Shown: positions 38,514 through 51,100 of the stretch, piece by piece
Layout of the letters: each line of letters opens with the position of its first letter
Numbering within the stretch: the first letter of the stretch is position 1
Origin: Taenia hydatigena
Taxonomy: Eukaryota; Platyhelminthes; Cestoda; Cyclophyllidea; Taeniidae
Assembly: GCA_036345935.2 (NCBI GenBank)
Contig: JADWOT020001577.1
Coordinates: forward strand, 1,535,795 to 1,599,794
Length of the DNA stretch: 64,000 bases
Direction of reading: 5' to 3'
Translations under genes and position numbers: made by a program
The notes under the pieces: model-generated
What the model was told of the DNA's origin: nothing
The model's input: only the letters and a program-made list of their open reading frames with translations
Database searches by the model: none

Positions 38514-38966
38514 TTAGTGAATCACTGCTCTGCCGATGTGAACTGTACAAAATCCGAGACGGTAGCAAAAGCAAAGTGCAAGGTTACATGCAAATGATTC
38601 TATGCGATTTAGATAGTTGCCTCCTCCAGATCTCGAAGGTGAATGTTCTGGTAAAATAGGCCATGCATTACTACACTCGAGGCACCGGTCATGATACGCA
38701 AACCCAACCATAGGTGACCTGACTCTAAGCAAGAATAGGAACAAATTTGATCAAATCGGATTCACAACGGTAAAAGCCACTTCGTCCCACCGCACGCTTC
38801 GCGACTTTATTGATAGCTGGCTGTTAATTGATCACAAAGTTAAAAGAGTGACTCTGCAATGCGTGCATGCATTTATTTTTCAAAACATTGCTATTAAAAT
38901 GCAACACGAAATCTCGGAGTTGATTGCTGTGTAAATTGAGACAGAACAAACATCTGGCGTTTCATC
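38514..38966 (-). repeat. Proximal 3' flank of B2
   Basis: Near-identical reverse copy of 28336-28789, with the poly(A) signal at 38872-38877 (minus). Confidence 0.7.
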
Positions 38967-40051
38967 TCAAGTAGCCTGGTTGGTGGTGTCGGCATCGCAT
39001 GTCGTATTGGCTGAGGGTGTGGCAGAGTTATCACTTGTAACAGCAGCTGTTGCAAGAGTGGCGAATGGACACTTTACGAGGTGTCGCTTAAGGGAGCAGT
39101 GTCGAGCAAATGATGCAGTGCATTGGGAACAGCGCCAGCGCTTCACCGCCATGCGTGTTTGCTTGTGGGATCGCAGATTCGAGCCATCAGCGAAGGCGCG
39201 TTGGCAGGTGGGACAGACGAAGGGCTTCTCGCCCGAGTGCGTGCGCTTGTGTACCTGAAGAGACCACTTGCGCTTGAACGCCTTGCCACATATGCGACAT
39301 TTCCATGAAAGTGAGTGAATCCGCCTATGTGTTTGCAGAGAGGTAGCGACATCGTACGTCCTCCCACACTCCTCGCATTCCCATCTCGGTCTCTCTCCTC
39401 CATTCACGCCCTCATAATCCACCTCATTGGAGATTGTGGAAGGGGCAAAGCTATTGTCGTCCTTGTTATTGTTGTTCGCCGCATTAATACTTGTGTGCAT
39501 AGAGATCTCTCTGGTCTGGGAATTGGCAGCAATATTAGTAGAATTGGTAATACTTCCGTTTGGTGATTCTCTAATCGGATTAAGGAGAATTTTGGAGATC
39601 AGATAGTGATACAAAGAAAGACAACAAGAGGTCTGCTGACAAACTTCTTTGGGCAGTAGTGGAAGAGAGTGGAGTGGAAAGTGAAGAACTGGAGAAGCGC
39701 CAAAACAGACGGGTGGAGCAAAGGGCTGTGGGAACGCTCCCGCTTGACTAAGCGAAGAAAGGGATGGTGTGGATACGGATTGGGAGCTGGACTGTGTCGA
39801 TCCACATTTGTGAATTTCTTTGTTCTTGTCAGTGGAGCATGCTGGCTTTGGAGCCGCTTGGGTTGCAGGAGAGAGCTCTAGGATACTTGCTATGGAGAAG
39901 TCGAAGAGAAATGGGACAAATTTCGATGTGGATGTAAGCAAAACCCAACTAATTATGATGCGTAGGCTTGAGCAAGACTGCATCTGACTGAAGAAACGGC
40001 AGAATGAATGCTGACAAAGATGGCGTGAAAAGGCATCTTACCGTATTTCAT
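38967..40051 (-). CDS. Snail-type zinc-finger repressor gene, copy B2 (best preserved; splice acceptor altered)
   Basis: Exon 1 is 40051-40042 (ATG AAA TAC G), intron 40041-39902 (140 nt, donor GTAAGA), exon 2 39901-38967 without a stop until TGA. Family-type splicing would give 314 residues: MKYDFSIASILEL (Eh1 at 5-11), a Ser/Pro-rich then Asn-rich middle, and fingers at about 179-199, 205-225, 233-253 and 261-281. Fingers 1-2 are joined by a five-residue linker and fingers 2-3 by a GEKP-type linker, as in Snail fingers 2-5. Finger 3 ends in Arg instead of His; finger 4 is Cys2-His-Cys. The acceptor reads CTCTTCG rather than CTCTTAG. The next AG, 10 nt on, keeps frame and would give MKYASILEL. 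Exon 2's first part is A-like and its rest B-like. Intact promoter and AATAAA suggest possible expression; presumed nuclear DNA-binding repressor by family. Confidence 0.65.
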
Positions 40052-41020
40052 GGTCGAGGGGCGTCCGATGAGAGCAGTGGGGCATTGTTTGACCTTATGT
40101 ATCGCATGCTCGAATCTCATTGGTTTGACCTCCTACGACTCATTGGTCAATAGTGAGTGATTTGGATTCATAAGCGGGTGATATAAAAGACAAATCAATT
40201 GCTCCATAAGTTTAATTTTATTCTATTGATTTTCGCCGCATGATTTGGGATACAACACGCGTCCCCGCATCTGCATATCCATGGTTGACCACGTACCCTC
40301 AAATCAGATTCACGCCTGCGACTGTGCGTCAGTGGGAGCGTTCAAGAATCATTGCAATGCCTGCAATCCTTTGTCAGCATATGAATGTCTTTGCCCTATA
40401 CTTTTCATCGCTAATAAAAATTAGTGCATTATTACAGCCGACATCAGTGATCGACTTGACAGATGAGCTTAGAGCGCGGCTTTTAATGTTAAAGGAGTCT
40501 TATAAAATTCAATTACTTGAGCACTCCAATGCAGCAATGTTGAAATTTTTTCTGCTGTCTGTCGATTTTAGCCACCTTAATTAAAGGCAGTGGATGCGGT
40601 AGTGGAGCTACCTATCATGAGACTCGTAGTAAGCGCACAGTTTGAATTGAGTAGGCCCTTAAAGACGGCAACAAGTTTGCTCAGTTGACCCCACTTCACC
40701 GTTCTCAGTTCATTCTGGTAACGAATGATCAGCACATACGAAACCATTGCAAAATCTTATAGGAGTAAAGGCACTTTTGCGCGAACAACAAATAGAACTG
40801 CCAATATCTATGGTGTGCCTAGAAAATTGGTGGCTCGTAAACAATAGAATCATCTATTATCCAAATAGCTCTATGCTGACGCATCCAGGAAACTGTTGAA
40901 CCTCGAAATTTTTAACATAGAATAGCGCCCACCATTATAGACACTTCCATCATAAGGCCGTTTTAGTATTGACAAGATGTCGTGAGCCGACCCACAAAAC
41001 TGAAAGCAGGCTGGTGCCTA
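40052..41020 (-). repeat. Module U upstream of B2
   Basis: Homologous to 15950-17007 in reverse and to 57051-58075 directly. V3 follows directly at about 41020. Confidence 0.75.
40095..40146 (-). promoter_or_regulatory. Core promoter of B2
   Basis: On the minus strand: CCAAT at 40146-40142 and 40123-40119, TACATAA at 40101-40095, then the ATG at 40051. All three elements align with those of A, C and D. Confidence 0.65.
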
Positions 41021-42040
41021 ACTCGAGTGGGCATCACGAAAAGTAGGTAATCAAAGCCTAAGACAAAAGAACAAATTTGATGTAGATGGATGTTCTGGTG
41101 TTGTTTAATCGGGTGAATAATTGTATGAGTATTTCCTGTGCCCAGTTTCACTCAATCCCTTCAACTTTGAACGATTCTCGAGTTTTACTCTCCATCTAGC
41201 ACTAAAGTTGCTGCTGAGTTCCACGCGTTAATATAAGAGCAAGAGAATTTCGTTGCCCCACGCTTTATAAACGAAACTCTAATGCGCCACTCCTTGCCTT
41301 CGCGGATCAGGACATCGGCAAATACTTGAACGATCGCAACTGGAATTCGTGGCGTGAAACATACGGCCCAGATTGAAATCATCCGATTCCATTACCTTGC
41401 TCTTTCATTAAGGTCAGCTTTACAAGTGGTTCTAGCATATAGCTTATTTCTTCATTGTAATATTGTGCATTCCCCTCGTTATCATCTGAAATCTGTCTTT
41501 AGCCCATGAACCAAAATGCTTAGTTAACCTAATTTAGGCTTTATGCCTTGAGAAGGCTCTATTTTGTACTGCAAAGGGTCGCATATCAAGTTATTAGAGA
41601 CCCACAGCATTTGCTTGGAATTGCAATGTTAATAATGTTAGAGGTTGGCCTATGGGAGTTAGGGAGACGTCGACTACTATTTTTGCTTGTCGTAGAATAA
41701 AACCGAAACGGGTGTGTGTGTGTGCGAGTTTGGTCGAGACATGAGTGGAGTCAAAATGGAGGAGAATACAACTAGAGAGGAGCACAGAACCAGTGCCCAG
41801 CTGAACGGTTGTCAACGATTCAATCAAATTATAGCAGCGATGCAATCAATCAAAAATAGTCGTCACATGAGCGGTTTTACACCAATCAGAGCGTCGCATT
41901 CATTTGAAGCAAAATTGAGATCGGGTGCGTCGGACAAAGAAGCAAATGCTATTGAATCTTCGTCAGAACTGCAAAAAGCTGCTGTGTTAAATGATTTTGC
42001 CATAGAATTAACGTCCCAAGGAAGGGTGCTTGACACATGA
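41020..42040 (+). repeat. Repeat V, copy 3
   Basis: Direct copy of V1. It includes a short (GT)n run at 41712-41724 and the open frame described at 41756-42040. Confidence 0.75.
41756..42040 (+). CDS. Unidentified open frame in V3
   Basis: An open frame of 94 codons from ATG 41756 to TGA at 42038-42040. It opens MEENTTREEHRTSAQ and ends TSQGRVLDT, with a charged, Ser/Ala-rich, coiled-coil-like C-terminal half. I do not recognise it. The V1 copy shares the second half with few changes, two of them silent and three or more not, and the first block is repeated at 11680-11775 with its frame kept (MEKNATREERRISA). That weakly suggests coding, but recent duplication alone could explain it. No splice sites or promoter stand out. 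Confidence 0.25.
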   Translation: MEENTTREEHRTSAQLNGCQRFNQIIAAMQSIKNSRHMSGFTPIRASHSFEAKLRSGASDKEANAIESSSELQKAAVLNDFAIELTSQGRVLDT

Positions 42041-44012
42041 ACTATGCTTGATGTAGCTGGCAAATAAAACACAAGCAGGATTATACTTACAGCATTCGAA
42101 GTGCGATTTGCAACAAAGACCCCAGTGATTGAGAAAGAGAGATACGTCGAATGAAAAAGCAACAAACGAAGAAGGCTGCTGATATAAAAGGGGACTTTAC
42201 AAATATACTTCGTTATTTTGTTTCCATTTCGATAGTAGATTATGGAAGTGTTTTTCCCTTTTCACTGTTAGAGCCATTAACCTTGCAAAAGTGTGTACAT
42301 TCTCTAGATGAAACAAGGATGATAGAAATTGCCTCGCCATCAGATATTCCCGCCAATGGACGAACTCGACGCAGGAATATCAGACTAGAAATCAAGAGCC
42401 GAAATTCGGAAGGAATGATTGTTATTAAAGAACGCTCAGGGGAGTGTTTTATTTGATCTGAACTGCAAAAAGACATTGCTTAACTGAATTTATGCTTTTG
42501 CATTCCTGTGGAAATATTAGTGATGCTAAGGAAATTATGCTCTTACTAAAGCAGATGAATTCGGTGACATTAGAAGCCTATGCGTGGATTCCACCACGTG
42601 CAACAATTCAGCTACATCGACATCAAGAAATAAGGAGTGGCAACACAATTGGTAAAGAGAAGACGAAAGGATGGCCTAAAGTAGAGCGATTCTTACCCTC
42701 CGCTGACACATGACTACACATCAACAATGAGGGCGGTCATTGCATCCACTTACAGGCAACGAAGTCCCGAACCATCATGGTGATTAGCTGATACAACAAG
42801 AATTACCTCCTTTCAATGAGATGAAATCACTTTCATTCATTAAGTGCGATCATCTCATATTTTGGCATTCAATCATTTCGTAAGCGAAAGGCATTCTTTT
42901 AGATTAGCAAACCGCTTGCTGCAGCACACTATTTGGATATTCCAAAGCGTGAATGTGCTTCGGTCTATCAAAAGCAGACTTCATGCGCCCTTTTCTACAT
43001 TGTAGTTTTGTGACTTAAAATTATTCAAAGGATCGCAAAATAAATGCCGAACCAACGATGGTGAAGATGATGTAGGAATAACTTCGCAAAACAGCGAAGC
43101 ATTTATGCGAAAAAATGCAAGATTTTTAAAGCTTTATAATTTGTCCAAATGCTTTTCGGCCTACAATCTAGGATGAGAAATGCTTGCGATGTTATGCTGA
43201 TGACAGATTGAAACTGTGCCACTTTTAAAATTTGCTGAAATGCTTGCTTGGTTACGTGGGCTCTTCCAAGCAACAGCATCGCTCTAAATACAAGTTGCAC
43301 ATAATTCACCCAGTTAAATAATTTCCACTTGAAGAGTTTTTGGACGAGCTAATTAAATTGCATTCCATATAGGTCTACCGATGTGCAGCATTGAGCCATT
43401 CCAAAATTTCACGTTGGGAGTTAGGGCTCTCTCTGGTTACCCATGTGGCAGATGCATTGGAGTAATTTAGCAATTATGAGATGCTGGTGGTTAGGATGCT
43501 GTTGCAGGAAATCAAAGAGGGCAAGTCACCTCGCATTGAGTGCTGGATGCATAAGAGGGGCATGATTTCGCCCAGAGTTGATTTGCTTAGCAGTCACGCA
43601 TGCAGGCATTGAATAGGATTACATGCAATTCACCCTCATAGGCTTTTCTACCAAAAGCATTAAAACCTAGAAAACAATTTTCAGATTCTCGAAAGGACTT
43701 ATTTAGTAAATAAGGGCTAAAAGTGCGTTGCGCTTCAAGTCTTGTGGCCTCATCGTTGTGTGCCTACAAATCAAGGCTTCTTAATGAAATTTGGGTTTCA
43801 CCACGTTTCTTGTGGTAAAATAACATGGCTGTGGGAAGGAGGAGTGCAAAACTCCTAGTTGGAGGTTATTTAGCATCCAAAGTCAAAAGGCGCCCCAACC
43901 TAACTATTGTTGCAGAGAGATGGTGGTTAGAAATAAAGTGTGCTTTGCTGCATAGAGCAAAAGGAAATCTCTCCATCTCACTTCAGAGATTGGTGAGCGA
44001 ACTTGATTTGGC
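42041..44012. other. No confirmed gene
   Basis: Frames at 42151-42456 (101 codons) and 42492-42713 follow V3 on the same strand, but show no motif, homology or clear splice sites. The rest is AT-rich and featureless to me. Confidence 0.4.
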
Positions 44013-44111
44013 TGTTTGCTCAACCGACACCTCGCAAAATGTTTAACCACCGCTACGAATGGTGACCCCTCGAACTCCAGCCGTAGCATACAAACAACCC
44101 CAGTAACATAA
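44013..44111 (+). pseudogene. Snail-type zinc-finger gene, 3' remnant F
   Basis: Only the end of finger 4 survives (LLNRHLAKC, with the His-x3-Cys ligands) plus a 22-codon tail ending at TAA 44109-44111, like the tails of A and B. AATAAA lies at 44221-44226. The sequence before 44008 no longer resembles the family. It is placed by its T-type 3' flank. Confidence 0.6.
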
Positions 44112-46650
44112 ACTCGTCTGCATGAGGTGATTTGTCGGCGCTTCAATAGCTCAAAGATTTCGTGGGAACATTGTTTAGGCCGCTGTTTTGAACGCGCCTT
44201 ATATATACCGACTCGCAGTTAATAAATATATGCGCATTTTGCGCGGTCTTTTACTTCACTTTTGATCAGAACGGCTAATAATCATCTGAGTATCCATGGC
44301 CCACGCTCTAAGGCGAGTTGACATCAGACAATCCCTTCAGAACGGCAGATACTGCAGCAAACTTTGTGCTCATGGTAATAGTTTTGGAGCTTTTGTAAGC
44401 AGATTAAACGCAGACTTCGCCCTATGTGCATTCAATATCCGGTCTCCCGCCCCCCGTAACATAGGAGGATGTCCAATCCAAGTTGGCGACAACAGTTTAT
44501 TCAGGTCACACTGAGTTGTAATCATGTGACCCTGATGACTGTTGTGTCATCTAATCAAGCTAACACATTTTACAGTTGAGTTCTAAATTTCGCAAAGAAA
44601 AAGGACCTTAAAGTTGTCGAAATGATTCTGAGCAAAGTGGGCCGTAATTGCTGTAATTATATAGCCGAACAGAGTGCCCTACTCAAGAGTTGGTCTTTTT
44701 GCAAATGCAATAAGTCACAACACAGCCTGATTACTATCATTTTACACAAGTGAGCGAATGCGTGCAAATCATTTTACATTTGTAGGCGATGCCATGGGAA
44801 AGGTCTTTCAGTAACGAAATTTAAATTGGCAACAGCTGATTTTTCTGTTGCTGAACGGTAGTGTGTAACATCACTGGTCAATTCTTACACGCCATTTAAT
44901 GCAGCACCCTGAATGTAACCACAAGGCTATCATTCTAAGATCCTTTGTCAAAACGCATTGCACCTCTCTGTATTGCAATCACTAACCGGACGTGCGTACA
45001 CTCCAACCTTCGAAAACACACTTGGCCATATTCCAAATTGTGCTTTATTTCTCTCATCACGATCAGTTCCATTCTGGTCCCTCCAGGTCCCACCAAATAG
45101 GAACACGTTAAGTTGATATTTTAACTTTCCTTCGATACTCCTTTCCTTCTGTTGGGTGAAAGCAAAGTTGTCGTGATGATACAGCATCGTGATATTTACT
45201 TCATAGATCCATTCCATATGTAATTTCGCTATGCAGCATACATGTAAGCGATTATTCCTGTTATATTTAGATTTGTTATTTTATAAATAGGGTGAGAAAC
45301 AGTCATTATTAAAGGTGAATTAATCCACTAAAATTAGAGATGAGCATTGGTGCTAATGGTGATGATCGCTGCATTGAAGACCTGCACCTTGTTCGCTGAA
45401 CTATGTAATTCTGCTGTCACTGGGAAGACCCTTAATATCCCTAACGCGCATTGCCCTGAGTAAATTAGAGTTAAAGCCCAATCAACTAGGGTTCATAATA
45501 ATGCGTGCCTCGTCCAACACTAGCCATTGTTGCTACAGTTTAAACGAACTTTAAGCCACTGCAACAAATATTCATTCATTATTTTGCTTCAGTGCAGCTT
45601 GATTTTCTCAGTCACGCAAAATTCACTACTCTTGCGTACTCAAATTAAATTTGCGCGTGTAGAAATAGTTGCTCTGACGAAACTGCTGATGCGTGTGTTC
45701 GTCCCATTCTTTGCCGGATGTACCACACACATAGGGTTCGAGTCACGACTTTGTAGGCGGCTTTACTCCCCCACCCCTTTAACCCAGCGTGCCGTCCATG
45801 TAACTACACGAAACTGTGACGTCCCAACAGTTACGGTCTCCACTCCCCCATTCTCTGTGCCAGATATTTTTATGCAACCGATCTTTGCATCAGTGTGATT
45901 GTTGCAATAGCTTGAGTCAAAGGAATCAACAGCCATTGCGATTCCCAAATGACGCTGTTTTGATCTACGATTTTTGTCACTAATTTCGTTGTGCTGCTTA
46001 ATCTAATGAGGTCCAAACCATATTCTGCCATAGGATCCTACAAGTAACGCCACAGTTGAAAGTGTTCTGGATTGATAGGTAGTGGCAAACACATGAATAT
46101 TCTGATTCCGGTAATTGCCATCGCCACATGGAAACTTGCCAACGTTTGTTTTTATTGCTTTTCTAGGTTCTTCTACCATTGTCGATGTTCTACCAACGAG
46201 ATGCATAAACAGCGTTGGAATCAGTTCAAAGACTACTGACAAAAATCAGTCCATTGTGCGCTTTGTGTCTAAATCCAATCTCACAAAAGATTAGATGACA
46301 TTCGACTTTCTTGCTAACGAGTTGGTTCTCTTTCCGTTAAAGGAGTTCTAGTGCACAGACACCACTGAGAAAGTGGCCGATCTGGATCGGCACACCGACC
46401 ATTGATGTGCACGACTTCTACGCACCATATCGAGGGCTAATCAAAAGAACCAGCTTTGTCCGAAGCGGTGGTTGAGTGTTCGATGCTACCACCAGTCGCG
46501 GTATTCGACGGCACGAAGTTAACTGCATTGTGTGTTGAAACGAACTGAGTGCCTTGGTAGCCGCCATTGTGCCTGCTGCTAACATCTGTCAAGGATACAT
46601 CTAAGGCAGCAGAATACAATAAGAATTCGTAGACATTTGATCTAATCTTT
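44112..46650 (+). repeat. Module T, 3' flank of F (diverged)
   Basis: 44080-45240 is a near copy (about 90%) of 58080-59275 in reverse. Further on it matches T of A2 more distantly: 44930-45010 with 32560-32660, an R sub-repeat at 45660-45910, and 46330-46510 with 33820-34030. No gene. Confidence 0.7.
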
Positions 46651-48134
46651 GCATTCCTTGTCGTGTCTGGACGAATTGCAGCCTACGACTCCAAAATCCT
46701 GTGCCTATCATTGGAATGGAATCAATAATTTCGTAGCGTGAGGTCGTTTTAAGTTATTTTGATAATTGTAGAATTTAAATTTATTCTCATCACAAGTGCA
46801 TGCTTGTGCGTGGAATGGCGGAGTCCTGATCCTTGAGGTTTTATGCTTGATTGCACTGTGAAAATAAATCTAACAGGATTTCTACAATGAATACGCGTGA
46901 AAACAATAGACATAAGTAGGTCAGTTAAGCACTGCCCTTGACTGCCTGTATCAGTTTAACACTGAGGACTTTTCTCCCTGTGCATAATTATGCCTGGCTG
47001 CGGTTCCACTCCTGTGCTACGGGACTGTCGCAACTGAGAGAAGCTACAAATGGGCACAAGTTTGTTTAATCCAGCCATGGAGGAAGACATACGTATGCAA
47101 TGTCAAGGCCACTAAGAAACAAAAAGCGTTCTAACGCAAAAATGCTTATTGTGCAGATGCTCTTACGTTAAATGCTGTAGGGAATAAAATTCAGTTGAGC
47201 TGCGATCTTAACAAATACCTGCAGCAGCTAGTGCACGAAACGCGGCAGTTGGTGAAGCAGGCGAACGACTCAAACTAGGGGTTTAGCGCCTTCATGCATG
47301 AGATACGGAGGTGAAGTTTAACAGGATACTACAAGGTCTAAATAAGTGAACAGTTGTAACTGAACATAACATAACTATTGCAGAGTCGAGCAAAGATGCA
47401 GTTGTAGCAGCTCCTAAGTTGTTGAGGGAAATGTTTCAGCGCGCACTGCATAGCTGCTTGCAATTAACAGCATCTCAGTCAATAAATGCAAAAGTCGAGC
47501 CATAGCATCTATGTTTAATCCTTTTGGCAATGTCCCGGTTTGTTGAGCTCAAGACGACTGCATTCCTTGTCAACCTACTCGTTGAAAGGCAGATGGGCAG
47601 GCATAAGGATGAATTGTATTTAAGCTAACCATTTGGCTGTGGAGTGATCCTATGTGGCTGCAATAGGGAGTTGAGTGGTGATAGGCTGATAAAGTCTAAA
47701 TTGAGAAGATGCCAATCACGCATCACTCTTATGCGCATGATTCTTGATCTGTTGCTTTGAGTAAAATATGGCACTACAGTGCTAGCATTTACGTAATTTG
47801 TGAGGAGACACTCCATTCGATGAATAAATGTTCGATTTGCGGTTAAGGTGCAAGAGCGAAACTCGTTAAGGACCAACTTATTCTGTTTTTGCAATAATTA
47901 CATTTCTATGGCCCTTGTAGCAACATTACTGAATTGAAGAATGAACAGACACCTTTTGAACTGCATCATTTGATCGGTCCACGACACCTACATACAGCTG
48001 TAGTTGTGAGTGTGCATACAAATGCACTAGTTGCGCACCAGAACAGTGTGATATGTTAAAACAGTGGTTTTACACATGTAACGCAGACAATTACTACATT
48101 TTAGTAAATACTTGACTATTTCGCCGTTGAATTT
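46651..48134. other. No gene seen
   Basis: Short frames only; I found no match to the modules. Confidence 0.4.
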
Positions 48135-51100
48135 GTCGGTTTAATTTCAATTGGCAGAACTCACTTACTCGGTATTATGAAACTGAATCCGATTGCATCA
48201 TTGACAAAATTTAGGCATTGTAATAATCACCACGTCATCAATCTGCCTCTCGAAAAACGGCCAAATACGTGGTCATCACCGACTTCTGCGCTGCAGCTAA
48301 AAAACTCCATTAGCAGTCCTAAGGTCGGCTTTGCAGTTCCGACCTCATCCGTGCGGATTCAGGTACATCTTCTTAATTTGCGGTCCGCGGCGAGTAATGG
48401 GACATAGGAATATGATGGACGATAGAAGCGAATAGCTGCAGATAGTAGACTCACGACTGCAACCGAGATCACATCTTTCTGCACACGTCTAGTTTCTTTT
48501 GGATCCTGCACAGCTCATTCCCTACTCAATACAAGCTGATTTGTTCTGTGGTCAATCACTATGGTACTGAATATTATTGTCTCACAGCCTATCGTGAACG
48601 CGTCCAAAGGAAAAAATAAGCACCAGGGACACATCTATATGCCACACATTGATAATTTATCTATCAAACCCGGTCCACTGCACACACCATGCCATGTTTT
48701 CTTCCACCTGAAGTTGCACTTTGCAGAAGTAGGAGGAAGCAATAGAGAGACTGACGCAGCGCTGCCTGATCGCGATGTTCGTGTATTTCAGTTGTTCCTC
48801 ATGCTTCTTCACTCCGCTTTTCTACATTTCTATTTATTGATATTTATTTGAGATTACGGGTGACTGCAAGTCATTGCAACTCAGAAGGTGTAGTTATTTT
48901 CTATACCAATCCTCTAATCTATCAACGAGACATAACGGCTCTGATTCTACCTCCAGATGATAACCTTCGCCTTTCCTGCTAGCCAGCAGCCATTTTTTCA
49001 GGCCGGCGTGGTGTAATAATGCCAATGGCTTCTGAAAGGCTATCACGTTTGGGTACAAGGCAGCAGTAGAACCACGCGTATGAGGTGGTATGTAATGCAT
49101 GCGCCTTTGAATCCGCGCTTAAGACGAGAGTTCGTCAATGAACGCTAACAATATATGCTTCAACTGCCCGCGTAGAGGTGTGGATCCCAAGGTAGGATTA
49201 TTGTGATCACTGTAAGTTGCTTCTAACAGTACCAATATAGGATTTCCTCCTGTCTAATCAGTCCAACCGCATTAGCCTGATATATTTTGGTAAAAGACGT
49301 ATGCGTAGTTGGGGATGTGAGGCATTTTGGACTCGCCAGTTGGAACATATAGGTAATGCTTTCCTATTCATGGGTTTCACTGTGCTGGTCAAATGACTTT
49401 AATTCCCTGCTCAACATTACTTTCTATCTTGTCAAGTCAAATGCCTTTGAGTCTTTATTAGTTTAACCGAGAACGCCAGTGGCAAAGCCAACTGGCATTT
49501 CATGGTTGCGCGTTAATTGTCTTCATCACAAATCTGCGTGCACTGTTTTACTTCCTTCTAGAAGTATGCAACAACAAGCACATTCTCCTTTGCAAAATCG
49601 CGATTACGATTACGTTGCCAAAGTCATAGATCAGATCTCTTGCCATGCCCCACAATGTGAGTTCACATCGTCTCAAAAATCACTCGACTGTGACTTGTTT
49701 ATGCAGGAGATTGGGCTTGCTTTAAAGCTCCGCCACCTTTTGTGCCTTAACCACAGTTTAGGCGTGCATCCACCATGGAGGTGTCGATGATGGGGTGTCT
49801 CGGAGTGTAGTGGTGACAGCTGCCGATTATCCATGTACCAAGTTATCCTCGACGGCACTAAGCCAAGTCTGTTAATTCAAGGACGACGCTAGGTCTAAGT
49901 GAAGAGCAGCGCACTGGAACACAGCCCAAATTCCAGCACAGGCCGTTCCAGTGCACCATTCAACACGCTCTTCTTAATAAAACAGGTTGTAGTGTTTGAA
50001 GTCACCAATCAGGAAGGCAGAGGGGCAGATGAAGTGGTGAGCGTGATGTGAAGTAGAATCATATGGTTAGTACTCAGGCGGTTATTAGATGCAGAAGCTA
50101 TTGCTTGCAGTGCAGCCTATGGCGCAGCACTGAGGAAATGATGTGGCTCAGCTTCGCTGGCAACTATTACTACTCTCGGCCAAGCTTAGTCACCACCTGG
50201 TTTTCAACCACCCTCCTGCTGCAAAGCTCTCGACGCCATTAAGACCGTTGAGTTACATTGCGTCGAGCCACAATTTGCCCACAGCAGCCATTTTATTGAG
50301 TTTGGCTTCAATAACTGACTCGAAGGAAAAATAAGCATGACAGACGAGCATGCATTTACAATTGAAACGCGTGATCAATTGCACAAAATTAGCAAAGTTT
50401 GGGCCGCTATTACAGGCTACATCAAGAAGAAGCGAAAATGATTGAAGAATTACGTGCATATATGAGCAAATTAATGAACAGGGAATGCGATGGAAATCAA
50501 TCTTTATGCTTGCAAACGCAGCTGCTTCACACCTTCACAACGCTCACCTTCAAGGATTCACTAGGGTCAACATATTTCAACCCGGTCAGAAGAGTAAATT
50601 GAAGACTACAAGATATAAAAGGGCATTGGTGTAGGACAACCCTCGCAAAGTTTGACTTCGGTGGTAAAGTATCAATTGGACACACCGTAGATCTGTATTG
50701 TTCAAGGTTTGTTTCTACGGTGGTAAAACTCTCCTCGTCCAGGATGTCGTGCAATCTCTCCGCGCAGTCGCACGGGGCAAAACCTGGACCCAAATTTGGC
50801 AAAGTTGCATCCACGGCCCCTGGGGTGCCGTGAGATGCAAGCTTAGACACTTCTTGCCTACACAAAAAGGATAGAATTGCGCGAATTATTTTACATTTAA
50901 CCCCTCCAATGTCACGCACAAAGCCAATCGACTTAGTCCCTTTCCTTGCATACTCCTGAATTCTTGCCTACTTTGATTATGCTGTAGTCAGCTAACAGCG
51001 CCACTTCCATTTCTCATGTATAGAGACGCTATTCTCATTGTTCGAGTTATTTGCCCGCCCAACAAAGTGCCGCAGATCGTGGACAAGCTACAGCACTTTC

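Noticed and set aside
39902..39983. Reading MQSC... upstream of Eh1 in B2 as coding
   Set aside because: This segment is the intron in A, C and D, with a good acceptor at its end there; it also stays open in A and C by chance, and it is not reachable in frame from the exon 1 donor.
45726..45737. GGTTCGAGTC resembling a tRNA B box
   Set aside because: No A box or cloverleaf around it; it is simply the local version of sub-repeat R, and other R copies lack it.
50527..50919. 130-codon minus-strand frame after an acceptor-like site in arm L2
   Set aside because: The equivalent frame in arm L is shifted, and I recognise no domain, so the support is only one splice-like string.
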